Shown: positions 1 to 15,000 of the stretch, one piece after another
Layout of the letters: every line of letters starts with the position of its first letter
How positions within the stretch are numbered: the stretch's first letter is position 1
Assembly: GCA_036852015.1 (NCBI GenBank)
Contig: JAANDG010000105.1
Location: 186,001-250,000 of the forward strand
DNA length: 64,000 bases
Source of the DNA: Pelodera strongyloides
Lineage: Eukaryota > Nematoda > Chromadorea > Rhabditida > Rhabditidae
Direction: 5' to 3'
Notes under the pieces: generated by a model
What the model was told of the DNA's origin: nothing
Database searches by the model: none
What the model saw: only the letters and a program-made list of their open reading frames with translations
Program-made: the position numbers and the translations under genes

Positions 1-3000
1 AATTCTTCGGACTGTACGTGAATGAGGCCGCGCGACGGACTTGAGTTCCCTGGCTCGAGCCTTGCTAAAAAGAATCAATGAAGCCTATGAATAATTTTCA
101 TCAGATTGAAACGAGCTGGAAAAGTGCACAAAAAACAATGTGTACAGAATAAAAAGTAAAAGTAAAATAAAAAGAAATGTTTTGAAATGTTACTAAAAGT
201 TGTGCAGAGCCTTTCAACTTCGTATTTCGTTGAAAAAAATGCAAAAAAGGTAAAAAAAAATGTTGTTGGTAGTTTAAAGAAAATAAAAAGTTTTGGTTAG
301 ACTATTTCATACACTTAAACTCCGGGATCCCCTGTGATTCCTCTGCCGTGGGGACCGCCTCATCTAGGGGTTTATGTTTACGATGGCAGCAAACATTTTC
401 CATGTATATTAAATATATTTATCTCTCTATTTTGTAAAGACTCTACAAATTTATCCTACAAATTCTACAAAGTTTCTTAGTCACTGGCTTCAGAAAATTA
501 GAGCCGATCAGCATGTTGACTATTTAGCAAAAACTTAAAAAGTTCAACTAATGACATCAATATTCGAAACTTAAAGTCAATTAGCGCATAGTCATAGTTA
601 ACCAACATATTGTCATCTTAGATCCATAGCAATATTAGATCTACATATCATATATAGATACCCTTGAGCGGTCCCTCGGCACCTTTGGAGGTTTGTGCAT
701 GATGGAGCGGCCCGTTAAATAAGTGGAGTCCTCAAAATGAGCATTACAAAATAATTGTAACAAACTGTTTTATAAGACATCAAGAGTTTCATATAAATTC
801 ATTGTCTTCGCAATAAAAATATCAATCTCTTAATTTGAGAAGAATATATTTTTACATTAATTGAAAAGACAATAAATATCTCACCCGTGGACGGTCACGA
901 GGTGTTAGTGGTGGTCTGGATGGTACGCCATCAGCATACAGATGGTTGAAATCAACATCATGCGGCGGGGGCGTCACCGAAGTGAAGTCAGATGCACCGG
1001 AAGTAGCTTCGCCTAAAGTACATACAAATATATTTCGTTACATAGTATACAACATTGCATTTTTTTCTAGTGATGCTACGAACTGATCGCTGGTTGGAGT
1101 TCGCTAGCGTGCAACTTTCCGTACTTTATTTACGCATGCCGGTGGAAGAACCAAAAAGTGCTGTTACCTTTGGATGTCGGGCTGATACTAAGATGCACTA
1201 CAAAACAATTTTTTTCATGACGCTTTATGTTACCCTTTGCTCTGTGGTTGAAAAAGCATACAATTTATAAGATTCATAAAATATATTAACAAAACGGTTG
1301 CAGAAATCGGCATCAAGTTAACAGTTTTTTCTCCTACTTCCTGAAAACTCCTCTTCAGAAAGACAGGAAAGTGATCGGAATTGTCTGCTTCGTCTCCGGA
1401 AATTTATCTTTCTGTGCATTGGTGCTTGGTAGCCTATTGTTTCCACTTCTTGCATCGTTTTTCTGACAGAACTGATTTTAACGTACTATTTAAGGTGCCG
1501 ATGCAAAAGGAAAGCATACTGAATTAGAATTAACGACACACGAGGAGAACAAACCAAGGAAAAGCGAAGTCAGGAGCTGGAATCAAAATTCGCTAGTTTT
1601 TAAGTTTAGCCTTGTTCGGATGAAGGTGACAGGAGTAGTTTAACACTGACAAAAATATAACGCATACATTTAACCGTTGGTACCAGATAAGCCGATGTTG
1701 AGCGTGTAAGTGACGAAAATTTTGCGGAATTAGGTCTACGTGAGACAGAATCTTCGAAGCGGATTGGCACACCAGGCAGTTGGAAAGGGACCGTTTGTAG
1801 GACAACAGTAGACGAGTATTGTTGTTGTTCATTATTAGTCGTGGTCACATTCTTCTTGGGAAGTCGGTCTTTCAACCGAGAGATTAATGAATTCTGCCTT
1901 CGGAGCTGAATGGTGGCATCCGAGTTTGCATCGGTGACAGAATATTTCTCGGCCATGACCCGCTCTTCGCCAATATGGGCGTCAAAAGCAAAAGTGACAT
2001 GTTTCTGGCTGCGAGGTGAAGCGCACTTCGAATAAGAAGCAGTTTCGCTGTTCGCAGGACCTGGAGACTTTAGATCAGACTCTGAATAATAATCGCTAGT
2101 AATATCGACACTTAGCATGCCTTATTTTTGATCCAGATACTGTTCCATGAAGCTGTATCCAATCAAAAGAGCTTTAGTAGAAGAATAGTATAATAGTATC
2201 AGAGTACTGCCACTTCAAAAGTGGTCAAGTGTATGATTGTTGTATGGTTCTGGGAACGCCAAACGCGACAGACGTCCGCGGGGTTTTTTTACAAAGAAGA
2301 GGGTAAATTGAGTTTGAGGCCCTGGGTTGCCCCGGCGGCGGGTCGACAGGCTCTAGTGGTATTTGGTTATGGCTGCTTATGCCTCAATGGGAGCGAATAT
2401 GGAAACGACTGGTCCAATCGCAATAAGGACTAGAATATTTAGGCGCTTCCAAAAATCTAGCAAATGAATATAGATAACAGTTACAAAGATAGATGGATCA
2501 CTATGAAATTGATTTGCAAAATAGCTGTTCAAAGTTGTTAGATAGCCTGAATGATACCAAAGTACAAAAGCTACAGTAATGGAAAAAATCGTGGGTACTT
2601 TCTTTCTGTACGAGTTTCGGAATATAAAGGAGAGCTCAAGTAACAGCTTGGTCTCTTCAGTGGAAAGAGTGAAATTAGGTATGGGGGAGGACAATTGGTG
2701 GCCAATTACTCGTTAATCCCTGGGCGACTTGTGACTGCTTTTTAGAAGAACAATCCACCCAGAAGACATTAATCAAGCACTAATCATAATTTAATCTAGG
2801 TCAATAAATTAAAACGAGAATATGGGACTACGACTCATATTTTTAATAACAAAAATCTAAATCTAAAGCAAAATTCGAAGAAAAGAGTAATACTAGAACC
2901 ATCAATCTTCCAAATATACCTTAACACCCCTGATTCGCAAAAGGGTAAAACGTATTGAGTAAGCTATAACTCTTTGATCAAACAAATGATGCGAATGATG

Positions 3001-6000
3001 GGTACATTGCAAAAATAGAAATCACTGATAACAGAATGCACATTAGAAAACAGAGGTACTAAGTAAATGAGCATCAATCTACGAATTTCGTATGCACCCA
3101 GTCAACACATGACCGGAGGTTGGTGCGGAAATTAAAAACTTCCAAGTGAGGCTCATTGCGCTTTCTCGCTCTTTTATATCAGTTCCTATATTCAGAGCCC
3201 AATGCAAAGGCGGTTTTTATTAATTCTACAGAATAATAATAACATCTTATTTATTTGTCTTGTGACAGTCCAGAAAAATTCTAGTGCCGAATATTAACTA
3301 AGCTTAAATCGATTACAGATAAAATAAAAAATATGAAGCGAACAAAAAAAAACGGAAAACAGCGTCGCACGAATAGGCTCATTGTATGTGCGGAGAAGAG
3401 TTCGGGACATTAAAGATAAGCATGTTTGGTATCAGTACGGAATAAAGGCGCTTCCGATCACCGAGACGCTAAGTCGCTAACCATTGTTTAAGCACGGGAT
3501 TAGCTATTCCATTAACATGAGACACGAGGTGTCATAAGACACTCGGATTTGGCTTATGATCAACGGTTCACAAACTTTTGAAAAAATTGCTTATAATACA
3601 CAGATATGTGTTGTATTGCACGTTCAAATGAAAACACCAAATAGATCAGAATCAGCACCACAAACATCATGTAGATACTCAGTTGTGGAACTATTCAAAA
3701 AAGCAACCAGCCGAATACAGTATGATTAAATGCATATAACAAACCCAAGTACCACAGGAAGGGATGCTTTGAAAAGTTTTACATTTGCTGACAAGAGACA
3801 TCTATTTGTAAACTTTAACTTACATGCTGAGGTCGTGATAGCCGGAAGGGTCATTCTGTGTGGTCGCGAATACTCGGAAATACCTAAATTAATAATATAC
3901 TTTCTAAATTAATAATACTTACATATTAACACAATATGCACGTACATTGCTTTTTTTGATTGTCTTTGTGCGTAATAAATTAACATAATTATAATTATCA
4001 AATGATCGAAGAAATCACTAGAAACATAAGTGCGTGTGCGCGCAATAATTGTATGGATAAGTCCAACGCGTCAGTCCTACTACATTACAAACAAAAACTA
4101 ATACTTAGTTCACTATACCAAAAGAAGGGAAAAAACTAATACTTATTGTTAGTTCATCTCACTATCCGGTTCATCGCCGTTTAAAAGGCTGACATTTAAA
4201 AAAGTTTGCCGCTTTTACTGTGCCCATGACAATGTCGCATTTAATCAGAGATGTTGCCTTGAAAAAAACTTAGTTTAAGGGAAAATGGAAACTAAAGTTC
4301 TATTTAAGTGGTCGGAGGCAAAAGGGCTGAAATTCAAAGCAAACCTGCTGAATCCGCAAAGGAGGTTGTGCTGGACGCGCTCGTGAAATCCGGATGCTGA
4401 TCTATCTCAAACCGTGTGATACTCTCTCCGGATTGAGATCCAGAAGTTGAGCCAGAAGTTCTGAATTGACAACTAAATACATGAAACCGCCAAAGGGAAC
4501 CTACAGTAATCTAGGAAAATACAGTTCTAAGAAAGGAATAATATGTAAAGAGCACATAGAGCCAAATGGCCTAAAAGGAGCTGGTATTCTCCTTTTATAC
4601 ATAAGTATTTTATGTTTTCAAATTATTACCAATAAATTATTATTTATTATTTAAAATGAACCGCCCAGATGTAGAACTGTGAAAGCAGTAAGTACCTCGG
4701 TTTGGTCATAAATCTTTCAGTTGCATAACAGGCAGTAGATGAAGAGTTGGAGGATAGTGCGCGCCAGTCGTCATCGCGCATAACCTGAATAAAGAAAAAA
4801 ATATATAACTTATGTAATTTAAGGAACATTAAAAAAGGTGATCACTGTTATTCAGCACTTCTAAACCGTCGACTGGGTGCAGACACAAAAATACTATAAA
4901 ATTACCGCTTTTGGACAAGAGGCCGAAAAACAGATCATATTCAATCTAGTCTGTCGTGTCAGGATGTAGCACAATATTCAGACAAGAATCAAATTAGAGG
5001 TCGACAGGATTTTTTTTCCAAAGTTTCACCAATATCACTAATGGAAACGGTCGTCAGTTATCACGGTTGAATAGAGTCGTCGAGCAGACGAAAGTTTCAT
5101 TGGATGCATTCAGAAGAGGACTAAGTAAATCGACGACAAAGCAGCCGTGAACCCGATATGCCGCATGAATTATGCGCCATGCAACTGCTGATCGTCGCAG
5201 AAAAAAATGCGGCAGAGCATGCGCTGGATAATAGGTTGGACATTTTTTTTAAAGTGTTCTTTGACATAACAGATCATTCTGGTGTATTGAAATAAGAGGA
5301 AAAAAACCTGAGAGAAAACGAAAAAAAAAATTATATTAAATCGTGAATAAATGGTCTACAAATATTGATCAAATCCCACAAAATAGATAAATTACTGTAA
5401 GAACTTTGCAAGAGAAGGGCGGCGAATGAATTAAAGGATCGCAGTCACATCAAAATCATCATTTTGCTTCGAGTTTACTTGAATTTAGTAAAGAATAAAG
5501 AAAAATACTTTACCAAAACCGATTTATTTGAATTCCAACTCAGGGGGTGAACAAGTACGAAAGTAGTTCTACTTAACTACCGCGGGATTATGAAACGTGT
5601 AGTGATATGCCTGCAGACCTTTGCAGTATATGTAAAGATATAATATGCAGATATTTGCCGAAATAATTTGCATACTCCCGATTCGGGAAGCAGCTGTATG
5701 AACACGTTTCCTGATCCTGCGGTAGTTAAGTAGAACTATTTTTCTACATGTTCATTCCCTGAGTTGGAATTCAAATTATTCGGTTTTGGTAAAGTATTTG
5801 TCTCCGTTCTTTACTAAATACAAGTAAACTCAAAGAAAAACGACGATTTTGTAGTGACTGCGATCCTTTAAAGAACTTGGGTCAGTTTTGCAACCAGATT
5901 AGCAGTGATGTGCAGTCGTACAACATGCGAAAATAATGCAATGCAGTGAGAACGAGAGGACGAGCACCGCAATACATGGCGAACGCCGAGGAAAGTTGTT

Positions 6001-9000
6001 CTGAACAGCGAAGGCCCAAAATCCGCTATTCACCCGAAAACAAATGTGAAATTTTGAATTCGTCAAGCGTGAATCGCGCGTACAAATCTCAGCCATGCTA
6101 CGACAGCGGTTTGTCACCAAAGACAAACGTTGATACGATATAAGATCATTAAGGTAACCAATAGCATTATGCTCCGTACTTTACTTAGTACTGCAAGAAC
6201 AAGAACCCCACATATATTGTTGTTGATTCAGTAGTAGCAAACCGTCGATTAACAAATGTGTTGGTGACGTCATTGGCTAGTTGATTGATGTTTGCAAGCT
6301 GATCGCTTGACTATGAGTTCTTTTTGCTTTGGAAGGTTGTAGTTATAAGGTGACAGGTGGCCATTCGTTACCGGCCACATTAACGGGAGAAATATGAGAT
6401 TGGAGACCGACATATCATACTTGATTTATGAACGGAGATATGAAAACTCCTGCAAAAGCCCCCGTGACTTGTGCTCAGGATTTATAAGAAATAAGTGTTC
6501 ACGGACACGATGATTTGTAGGCCATTAACTGAAACAACCAAAAAGATGTATGTGATTTTATGAGCATGTGAGAAATTAAAACTGCGTATGAGCAGCCGTT
6601 AAAAGAACATAAATAAATAAATGCGTATGCAAGTTTTCAAAATATTGGCAATTTATAGTGATTTGTTGCAGAAAATGACAAAATTAATGATCATATAAAA
6701 TAGTTTGGTGAACATAAAATAAGTAGAATGGTGCCCTTGACTCAAGAAAGTTTAATTTTAAATTCGGCTTGCATGATTTACGTACCTGAAGATATGAGCT
6801 GCTGAGATAATGGTCACTGAGCTCCTGCAAGGGGGGAGCAAGAGAGGGATGTATGATATCGAAAGGAAGATAGAGGAAAAAGGTAGAGATGGATAGTGCT
6901 CCCGTCACTCATTCGCTTTCTTTCAAACTGAGGAGCAAACCGCCCAGCAGTGCAAAGAGTGAGCACGACTTTTTAGACAAGTATCCTTTACAAGGATAAT
7001 TCACTGTCGTTTGTGTGTGCAACGAAAGAGTCTGCAAGTGATATGTAGTTTGAACGACTACTATCCATCTTATTAGCTTATTGTTAGCTAAACAATGATC
7101 ATCTGATGCGGGGAAAAGATATGAGTGTTTTGGTCTTTGATACCAAGCAACTGATCAAGTGTTGGCCCAACGAGAATCCCGAACCGACTGAATATAAATT
7201 ACAGTAAAAGGTCAAGGCTGGAGTTGCGAATCTAAAACAAGGAAAATCTGAACTACTTGTGCTTGCTTGGTATTCTTCAAACACGGCGAGCTGTTGAAGA
7301 CACTAATTGTTGAAGACTACGCCGCCTCATACATTTTCGAAACTTAAATATATTTGCATAAACTAAAGTGAAAATGAGGATGCTACGCACAAACATTCCT
7401 CAGAGGAGATCAATCAGTTATGTCAGCTTTTGTGGATCAAAAAAGTTAGTGGTCGCTTTTCTCGAGAGCATTGGAGTGTGTGGACGCGAAGCCAATACAA
7501 ACCCAGGTGGGAAAAGTCTATTCGGTCTAGCACCAGAATGCTACAGAATAGTCAGCTGAGCAATTGCTAAGCAATTATCGAACCAAATTCACAGCCAATT
7601 TCCGAGGTGACCTTTGAACTAGTTCAACACCTTTTGCTGGGAATTCATTGGAAATACAAAACGTCAAAATGAGAAAATTTTAGTTCAAAGTACACGTCAC
7701 AAAAAAAGCACAAACGTTAAATATCACTGTTCGTTTTGCAAATCAGGAAATAAAAACAGTGTTCAGTGCTCTGATTTACACACGTTATCAGTGTAAATGG
7801 AATATCTTTCGTTCAAGAAAAAGTCATTTAATTTTCGCCGAAGAGAACAAGAACGGCGAATGATTTCAGATAAACCAAGAAATCCCTAGGAAGTTATAAA
7901 GTGGGGTTGTGTTCCAGAGCGATACATTCACAAGCATCAGCAGAGGGAAGGAGTTATAATATAGCTCCACAGTAAAGGGAAAATGGTGAAACGAAGAAAA
8001 TACAAACATGATAAGTAGTTTCAAACTCAGACGAAGTATATATGTGTAATTTTAAATGACCGACCTTTCCTTGCGCTGACAGATTGCACAGCGATGAAGA
8101 CGAAGTCATACCGCAAAGCATCGGATCATCGTAGTATTTAATGGCGTTGATCTAAAGCGACGACAAGTTTAAAAATATCAAATAAAACATTGTTCAGAAG
8201 GAGCTGCAATGAGAAATCGGCTCTAGTAAAACCTGTTTTCTAAGTCAACCTAGTCGAGACTTGGGGCTTCAGATAGCATAACTGCGTACCTTTGTTTGTG
8301 GAAAGTTCTTCTTTTCTCCTTCTTTTGGATCCAATAAAAAGAATCCGCCTTCACTGACCTAAAGCAAAGTTCAAGTTTGCAAACTGCAACAGTTCTTCAA
8401 GCACTTTACCAGTTTCTTGAAATTACTAGCAATTTTGAACGAACACCCAAAGGGTAAAGGTAAAAACCAATAGCACAATTACATTGTAGAAACTTGGTTT
8501 GTGTCATACTATCATCCCGTGCCCTTATTTTGAAAATGAGCTAGGTCCATCTTTCATAGACAACAACTTACCACAGTCTGCTGTGGAATCACGTTGCCAT
8601 CAAAGTAGCTGATCTCACGGTTCTAAAAAATAAAACTTGCGAATTTGTTTTAGAGGCACATATGAATAAGGAAGCACGGGTTTGTCTCCTAATTTGATGT
8701 CACATCAACACTACAGGCGAACTCAAAGACGTCAAATCCTCGCAATATATTATGTTTCCTAAACAAACTCACTGCTCGGTGTGATTTCTTGGTCAACTTG
8801 CTGATGGAGAACAACATGCATCCAAGCAGACGGTTACGTCTGAAAAGAGGTCATTACCGTCAACGATTAATCTACACCCGGCAATGTGGACGATAAATCC
8901 GAGCAGAAGCATCGAACAATTTGTCTCAGGGCTCATATGCATATACCGCAATTACCGCGGTTTAATACACACGAGAGCACAATATACACCGCACGCAATC

Positions 9001-12000
9001 GACGCGTCTTACATAAAAGGGAAAATATTTTAGAATTAAACAGCTGATTCATAAATCACACGGCGGTTGAATAAGTATGATGTACTAAGGCCCTGACAAT
9101 TTCTTTGTCTATAAATATTGTGCTAGTATCACGTTGAATTCTAAATACTTACTGTAGATTGTCTGCACTGATTGCATAGACACGAACGCTCAAACCTCGT
9201 GACCTGTTGTCGTCCACGTTGCTGCAAATTTACATATAAAAAGATATAAAAAAAAGCAATTGACGTCGAGGTAAAATGATCTGGCAGCATATCACAAAAA
9301 TGTCCGAACAAGGTAGAATCATAAAGTCGCAAACGGCCACCTTTCAGATTACAACCACTGATGGCCTTGAAAATGTGTGCGAGGTCGACCGATTTAAAGA
9401 CAAAAAGATGAGGAAATTTTGTTTCAATATGCCATTATGTATGATTATATTAGATATGAAGAAAACTCAGGCATTTTCCACAGGTTGCACTTGCTGCTGC
9501 TACAGGCCGACTGAATAATGTTAAGGCAAAAGGCACAATTGACTTACAACTTGAATGATTCGTGGAACTCAGGTCTGTTCGTGGTTGGAACGACTCTGGT
9601 TCGGTAGTCGCTACTTCTCTGATGGTGCCTTTTCGTGGAATGTCTCTTGCGACTTTCGCGGTGATGGTCGCGTGACTTTATCTCAAGCTGAAATACCAGG
9701 GCAATTAATAAGTCATAAAAGACCAACTACTAGGCTTGCACTATACGTTTTTACTATTAATAATTGAAACTGATGTGTTGCATTTGAAAGAACTTTGGTT
9801 TACTATATTGATGTATTTCTGTTGCAAACATTTTGAAGACATCGATTAGTTTTGAATGATAACCACTTATCTTTATAACCTTATGTGGTGACGCTCACGC
9901 ACAGAAAACGGGCGTTGTTCAGTTTAAAAGAGGCACTAGGAAGATGAAACACACTTACCCTAACATAGGAGCAGACTTGTGTTGTTTGTGTGGGATCGTT
10001 AAAGAACACCGCGTTTTGGACTTCAACTACCATTTCGTTGCCACACATTGTGATGGTTAGGTATAATATACCTAAAAAAAAATATGGTTGACAATCCATG
10101 ACATAAACGTTGCACTATGGTACAACTAAAAATCACAATGTTCCGCATTTATCGGAAATTTCCAAAACAGGCCTTTAATTCCGACGTTCTTTGCGTAAAC
10201 TCGATTAAGACCGTAGTTCTCTGGTTCGAACAACGAACTGGATACTGGGGACTCCAAACGGTGCTTCCGGGATAACTCCTCCTGAAACACATCAAATTAA
10301 CATCGAATAGTTTTCTTTATGCTTCTCACGACAGTCTCATATGAGTTTTCATTCGACTATTATTTACAATTGAAACTCATATACAGAAGTATAGGTTTGG
10401 TTTCACTTACCCCGTCATAATAGTTACCACTCTCCGGTCTCTCGTTTCCCTGCATCGCGATCTGATTATAACTGAACATGGGCAGTTTTCTTCGCGAACA
10501 GCGCCTGGCTGTAGTCGTGCGCGGTTGTTTCACATGGTGGGGATTAGTCTGAACATATTAATTGTAAAACCAGACATCTTGTTTAAGTTACGTTGATGTA
10601 TGCATCACTTCTGAACCTAAATGGTCAACCTTAAAACAGCACCTTGGGCAATAGTTGCTGGTAATTCAGCTGGGGTTCCCTCCAGTCTCTGTTCAATTGA
10701 AGTGGAGGGACGTTGGGCAGGTCTTCATCATAAGGATCGGGAACGAGAGGATGGATCTCCTAGAGCAGAAAACGAAATTCAAATAGATAAGGCAGTAAAC
10801 AGGTCTTGTCTAACACTCCCTTAAATCCAACTGATAGTTTACACCACAGCGAATGCCGTTCACTAGTGTCTCTCTATATGCAGTGATAAGAACAGCATTG
10901 AGTAGACGGATACTTACTTCAATGCGGCTGAGCCTGATCGGTGACTGAGGAGGCATCGGCGGTTTGAACGACGGAGGATTCGGCTGTTTCTGTCTTCGAA
11001 TGGGAGCGTACATTTCAGAAAGTCGACGGCTCTTCTCCTCCTCACGACGGTGCGCCTTGTAACGTTGGAGTTTCTGAAGCACACAAACGTTAAAGATGAA
11101 GCCCGTAACGTCGCGAGCATCTGATAAGGGGGAAAAGAGTGAAGCTCACCTTGTATTCTCTATATTCCTGAAAGTCTTTGGAGTCATCAGAATCCTTGGG
11201 TTCTTCACTGAATGACTGTGAATCATCGACCGGTCGCTGGAGGTTCATATCGGAGTAGGCACGCAGACGCACATGCCCGTATTCTTTCGGCTTGTATTCA
11301 CCCAGGCTCTGAAGGCAATAGTGGTTAAAGCAACACTCCAAGAAAGAAGTATAAGATGCATAAAGTATGAACTAGGCATTATCATTAGATATAGCGGGCA
11401 GAAGCGAGACCAGATCATCAATGCAACCAAACCGTACCGGAAAGTCTCTGTACTCTCTGTAGTCTTGTACACTGTCGCAAGTGGTTCCAGTGTCGCCAGT
11501 AGTTTCGAACGCAGATGAAGAGATATCATGTGTGTGGGGGAGCGTTGACAAAGCGTGAAGGCTCAATCGCCTTCTATTGTGAGCTCCCACTCCACACGCA
11601 GGGCGAGCTGGGCGTCTGAAAAGGATATCATTCATTCATTATTACTAAACGAGTGTGCATATGTTGTGGAGAGAACAGACCCATGTTCCCGCACTGTATT
11701 TTAGTATGTATTGTAATAATATAACAATTATTGTACTGTTTGCTGCACAAGCGGTTTGCATACAAAAACTGGTTATGGAACAGTTTGAAGTAAAAAAAGT
11801 TTGGGGCGCTTTAGAATACAAAATCTTGAAACAAATGTCATGGAAAGTTGGCAAATAAACCATAGCATAGGCACGAAAATGATAATGTGCCGCGATAGAA
11901 ATGAGGGCGCATATTAAGGAACCAATCTATGGTGACGATGCAAAGAAGAAAGGACGAATAAAGGACAAAAGGACTGATGAAGTATTCACTCGCGAACTGA

Positions 12001-15000
12001 CCCCTGATTTGTATAAGCTTCATATCTACGTGGCGGTAGCTTTGGCGGGGCTCGATTCTCGTCGCAATCACTGTCACTGGACTCGAAATCGCTAAAAACA
12101 AAATATATTTAAGATTAGCAAATCAAAAATAACCAAATGTTGGATATAATTAACAAAAGCAAAACATCTACTATAAATATTTTGCAACGCAAACATATCG
12201 AATCTGGATATTTATTTGTAAACTCAAGGTAAGGTCAAAACCATACCACATATTAGACGAATAGAAAATAAAAGCGCCAACATGGGTAAACCTCTAACTA
12301 AAATTTCGTGAAATGGCAAAACATGTACAAAGCTAATAATAAATATGTCAGAAAAAATGTACCTTTCACTACTTTCGTAAGGGCGTCCACTTTCAAACCT
12401 TGAATATTTGTGTATGTGCAGAGACTCTCGACGAGCCATGACTGAAAAAAACGGTGTCCTTACAAACACTAAATTTATGAAAACTCATTGCAGGAAATTA
12501 ACTATGACATGATGATCCAAATACAGGCAAGTCATAAAATTGGTGTCACTGCCAAACCACGAAAAAATGATAGATGTGATTCAATATAAATATAATATTT
12601 TACGCATAACGATGGGTTTAATCCAATTTCAGAAGAAAACGTCATCTTTTTGGATGATTCCTAGCAGAAGAAAAATTATTGTTGAAATTGGACGGAAAAT
12701 GTGTAGACGTGAAGCAAAGAGACATTGGAAGAGACGCTATGAATGGCTGTGTCCTTTATGTTTGCAGTAAGCGTGTCAACTGAGAGTTTTGGGGTCACAA
12801 GGGCGGCACGCTGTGGTCGGCTAAAAAATGGTACTGGTCCTGGGTACATTAGGGCTCAGTTCCATCTGTGCGTGAGGTATTGATCGATTGGTGGGAGGAG
12901 TGACATGCCGTGAGGAGAGACCAGTAAGGGTATTAACAGGCAATGAATGGTAACATGCGCAAGCGTGACACAAAGACTGCCATTTAAAGTATAACGCGCA
13001 AGAACCAAAACGGTCAATTATGAAAAACGCATGAATCGAGGAACCGCAAACCTTTTTTTAATGAAAAATATAAGACTGCAATCCCAGTCAACTAAAATGG
13101 CAATGTTCTCTTTAAAATTAAATTTATTGAAAAAAAACTATTAGTACTTGCGTAACAACATATCAGAGGCAAATTAAGTTGCAAATATTTTGAAAAGATT
13201 CACAAGTTTGTGCAGTTCTTAAACGGTGTAGGACAGTTACCGTGAAGGTTGTCTCGGCTACATAAGTGGAAATTGACACACGCCGCATTTAACACGAGGG
13301 CAGAAGAAGTTAAAATCGCTAATAGTTTCAATCACGCTCTGATAGAAACTGGACATAATGGATACCAGAAGACTTTCATGCATATATAACAATGGCATGG
13401 TTTATGAAAAGGAGCGTCGGAGTTATTATTCTGATTAGCCCACGCAGATGTTATCTAATACGACGTCTGGCAAACTGCGAGTTGAGCAAATGAATGTTGC
13501 ACGCATACTCTTACCATGCGCACATTTCGCCATAGGCTATGATAAGATAGCGTTATAGCCTAATTGTGGTGTTCATGTGGGAACTTGTCTATGGTTGACT
13601 TTGTTCATGTGTTTATCCACTTTTAGTGTAATGAAGGACCCTAGAACTAGCAAATCAAGCAACGAACAGTCAATAATTTAAGGACCGTGGTACGGAGAGT
13701 AGCTTAAATTTAGTGTCCTTGTGATGTGACTTTAAATATTGCCAAAGACGCCTTCAATTGTAAACTTGGCATAGTGCGCGACAATGATCGAAGATACGGA
13801 CAACTCTAGATTACGCAAAGGAACAGACGACGGATTACCCATCACTCGGTTACATTAATGTCAGTGGAAGATGGAGCCTCTCCCCTTTCTGCACCATTTT
13901 ATTAAGTGTAGGGTGAACACTACTGGAACCAACATCAATATGACAAATTGAAATGCTAAATAAGAAATTTGACATGAAAGTAAAACCAGTCCCAAAATTG
14001 CCCCCTTGCTTTAGACCAACTTTCCTTAAGGCATATCATGGCAACCTTGCTTACTGTCCCGTCACTAGCATGCTTCTACTGTATTTGTTTTCATCTACTG
14101 TATATGTGCCATCGTATCCCTTTGTAGCATAAAGAAAGCAAACGCGATTACGTGATACTGGAACCTTTATGCCAGACGTGCCGCCACACAAACGTGGTGC
14201 CCCGATTAGTTCGCCACTTTTAACATTTTTCTAAAAATACCCAATGTTCATGGGATTCCAGTCTGAGCATCACAATGTTTATGCGGATTTGAGAGATGCA
14301 CATCAGGGACAATCAGTCAAAAAGGTAGCCGATATTAGAAAAGGCGGTTCAGTCGAGTTTCTTTTGCTATTTGGAGCAAGTCTGTATCAGTTTCAAAAGC
14401 AAGCGAAAATCATCCAGTAAGCACTTGCAAAAAGGTGAGAAATTCTAGTGTGTTCCCTGTCTAAATAGAAAACTGTCGGAAGAGAGAAACGGATAATATA
14501 TTCGGGCAAATTAGTCTTACGGGTAGTTATTGAAGCTAAAACAAATGTGTAAAATAGATGTGAAGCCTATTAACTATGGTCGCTAGATTCAAATGCTCAT
14601 GCGGAGACAATGGGTGCAAGGTGACGATGGGTACAATTGCATAGAAACAAATCGCAAAGAAAACGGTATGTAACTGACTTTTCGAAGACGATGGGCCAAC
14701 AAGAAGAAGAAAAATAGACGGGATGAAAGATATTGAAACAAACAAAAGAAGCCTCAAACACTCAAATGAAAGTGGAAAGTGCTTGAATTAGAATCACTTT
14801 CTCCGAAGCACCTATTAGTAGAAATAAAGTATGATCTTATAAATCCACAGCCGGCAAGGGAATAAGAAGGTAATAAGAAGGAAAGGGAACAAACGGGGGA
14901 AAATAAATCTAACAATACGCAATGTTTTGACTAAAATATTTTGATAAAAATATTTTTCACTTTAGTTACAAACTCGATATGATGAATGAGCCATCATGTC

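Noticed and set aside
2377..2694. 105-codon minus-strand frame with hydrophobic stretches
   Set aside because: No ATG, no splice sites in phase, and it lies wholly within an intron of the C2 gene whose flanking exons already join.
14536..14757. Signal-peptide-like minus-strand frame
   Set aside because: Start codon is not ATG, there is no downstream exon, and it lies in the large first intron of the C2 gene.
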